Source of the DNA: Alphaproteobacteria bacterium
Lineage (GTDB): Bacteria; Pseudomonadota; Alphaproteobacteria; Rhizobiales; Hyphomicrobiaceae
Assembly: GCA_022600335.1 (NCBI GenBank)
Contig: JAHZKN010000294.1
Location: 1 to 5,261, forward strand
Length of the DNA: 5,261 bases
Direction: 5' to 3'
Part shown: piece by piece, positions 5,208 to 5,261 of the stretch
Layout of the letters: the number at the start of each line of letters is the position of its first letter
Numbering within the stretch: the first letter of the stretch is position 1
Position numbers and translations under genes: made by a program
The notes under the pieces: model-generated
What the model saw: only the letters and a program-made list of their open reading frames with translations
What the model was told of the DNA's origin: nothing
Database searches by the model: none

Positions 5208-5261
5208 TTATTCAGCCGCGACAAGGCCGGCATCTGTCGATTGTTTTGGTGCCTCATCCAA
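5208..5261 (-). CDS. Possible C-terminal end of a minus-strand gene
   Basis: Reading leftward from the window edge, 17 codons (LDEAPKQSTDAGLVAAE) end in TAA at 5210-5208. The Ala/Glu-rich tail and absence of rare codons suit a real protein end, but the piece is too short to name. If real, this gene lies upstream of oxyR in the same direction, with about 254 bp between them containing the oxyR promoter. Confidence 0.35.
   Translation of the reverse strand: MDEAPKQSTDAGLVAAE

Overview
The window looks like a chromosomal segment from an alphaproteobacterium, most likely Hyphomicrobiales (Rhizobiales)-like. That placement is inference. It rests on a FeuP/PhoP-like response regulator with a PepSY-family neighbour, a long periplasmic DUF882 (M15-like) protein with a C-terminal extension, an OxyR of LysR type, and moderate GC content. 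I see no tRNA, rRNA, insertion sequence, phage gene or CRISPR array.

Layout. From 1 to 1500 the minus strand carries a three-gene cluster, read right to left: a secreted PepSY-domain protein (958-1500), an OmpR/PhoB-class response regulator (192-875) and the first 65 codons of a sensor histidine kinase (1-195, cut by the window edge). The last two overlap by ATGA. The plus strand then carries, divergently, a small secreted histidine/arginine-rich protein (1628-1888). The 127-bp divergent region holds phased 11-bp direct repeats that look like binding sites for an OmpR-family regulator. The small gene is followed by a strong hairpin terminator with an unusually large loop (1939-2011).

From 2012 to 2348 I see no confident gene, but there are two perfect dyads (2076-2090 and 2264-2286). 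A large periplasmic DUF882/peptidase M15-like murein hydrolase candidate follows on the plus strand (2349-3947; a longer start at 2208 is possible). It converges on an oxyR homologue on the minus strand (3976-4953) with both redox cysteines. Upstream of oxyR are a good sigma70-type promoter and a leader hairpin, plus a 26-codon open frame on the opposite strand with a good ribosome-binding site. The last 54 bases may be the 3' end of another minus-strand gene.

How the parts may work together. The PepSY protein, regulator and kinase form an envelope-sensing module in which the PepSY protein is a plausible periplasmic modulator of the kinase, by analogy with FeuN of the rhizobial FeuPQ system. 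The divergent His-rich secreted protein is a plausible co-regulated output or ligand-binding partner, possibly for metals. These functional links are inferred from gene order and sequence features; nothing in the sequence proves the ligand.
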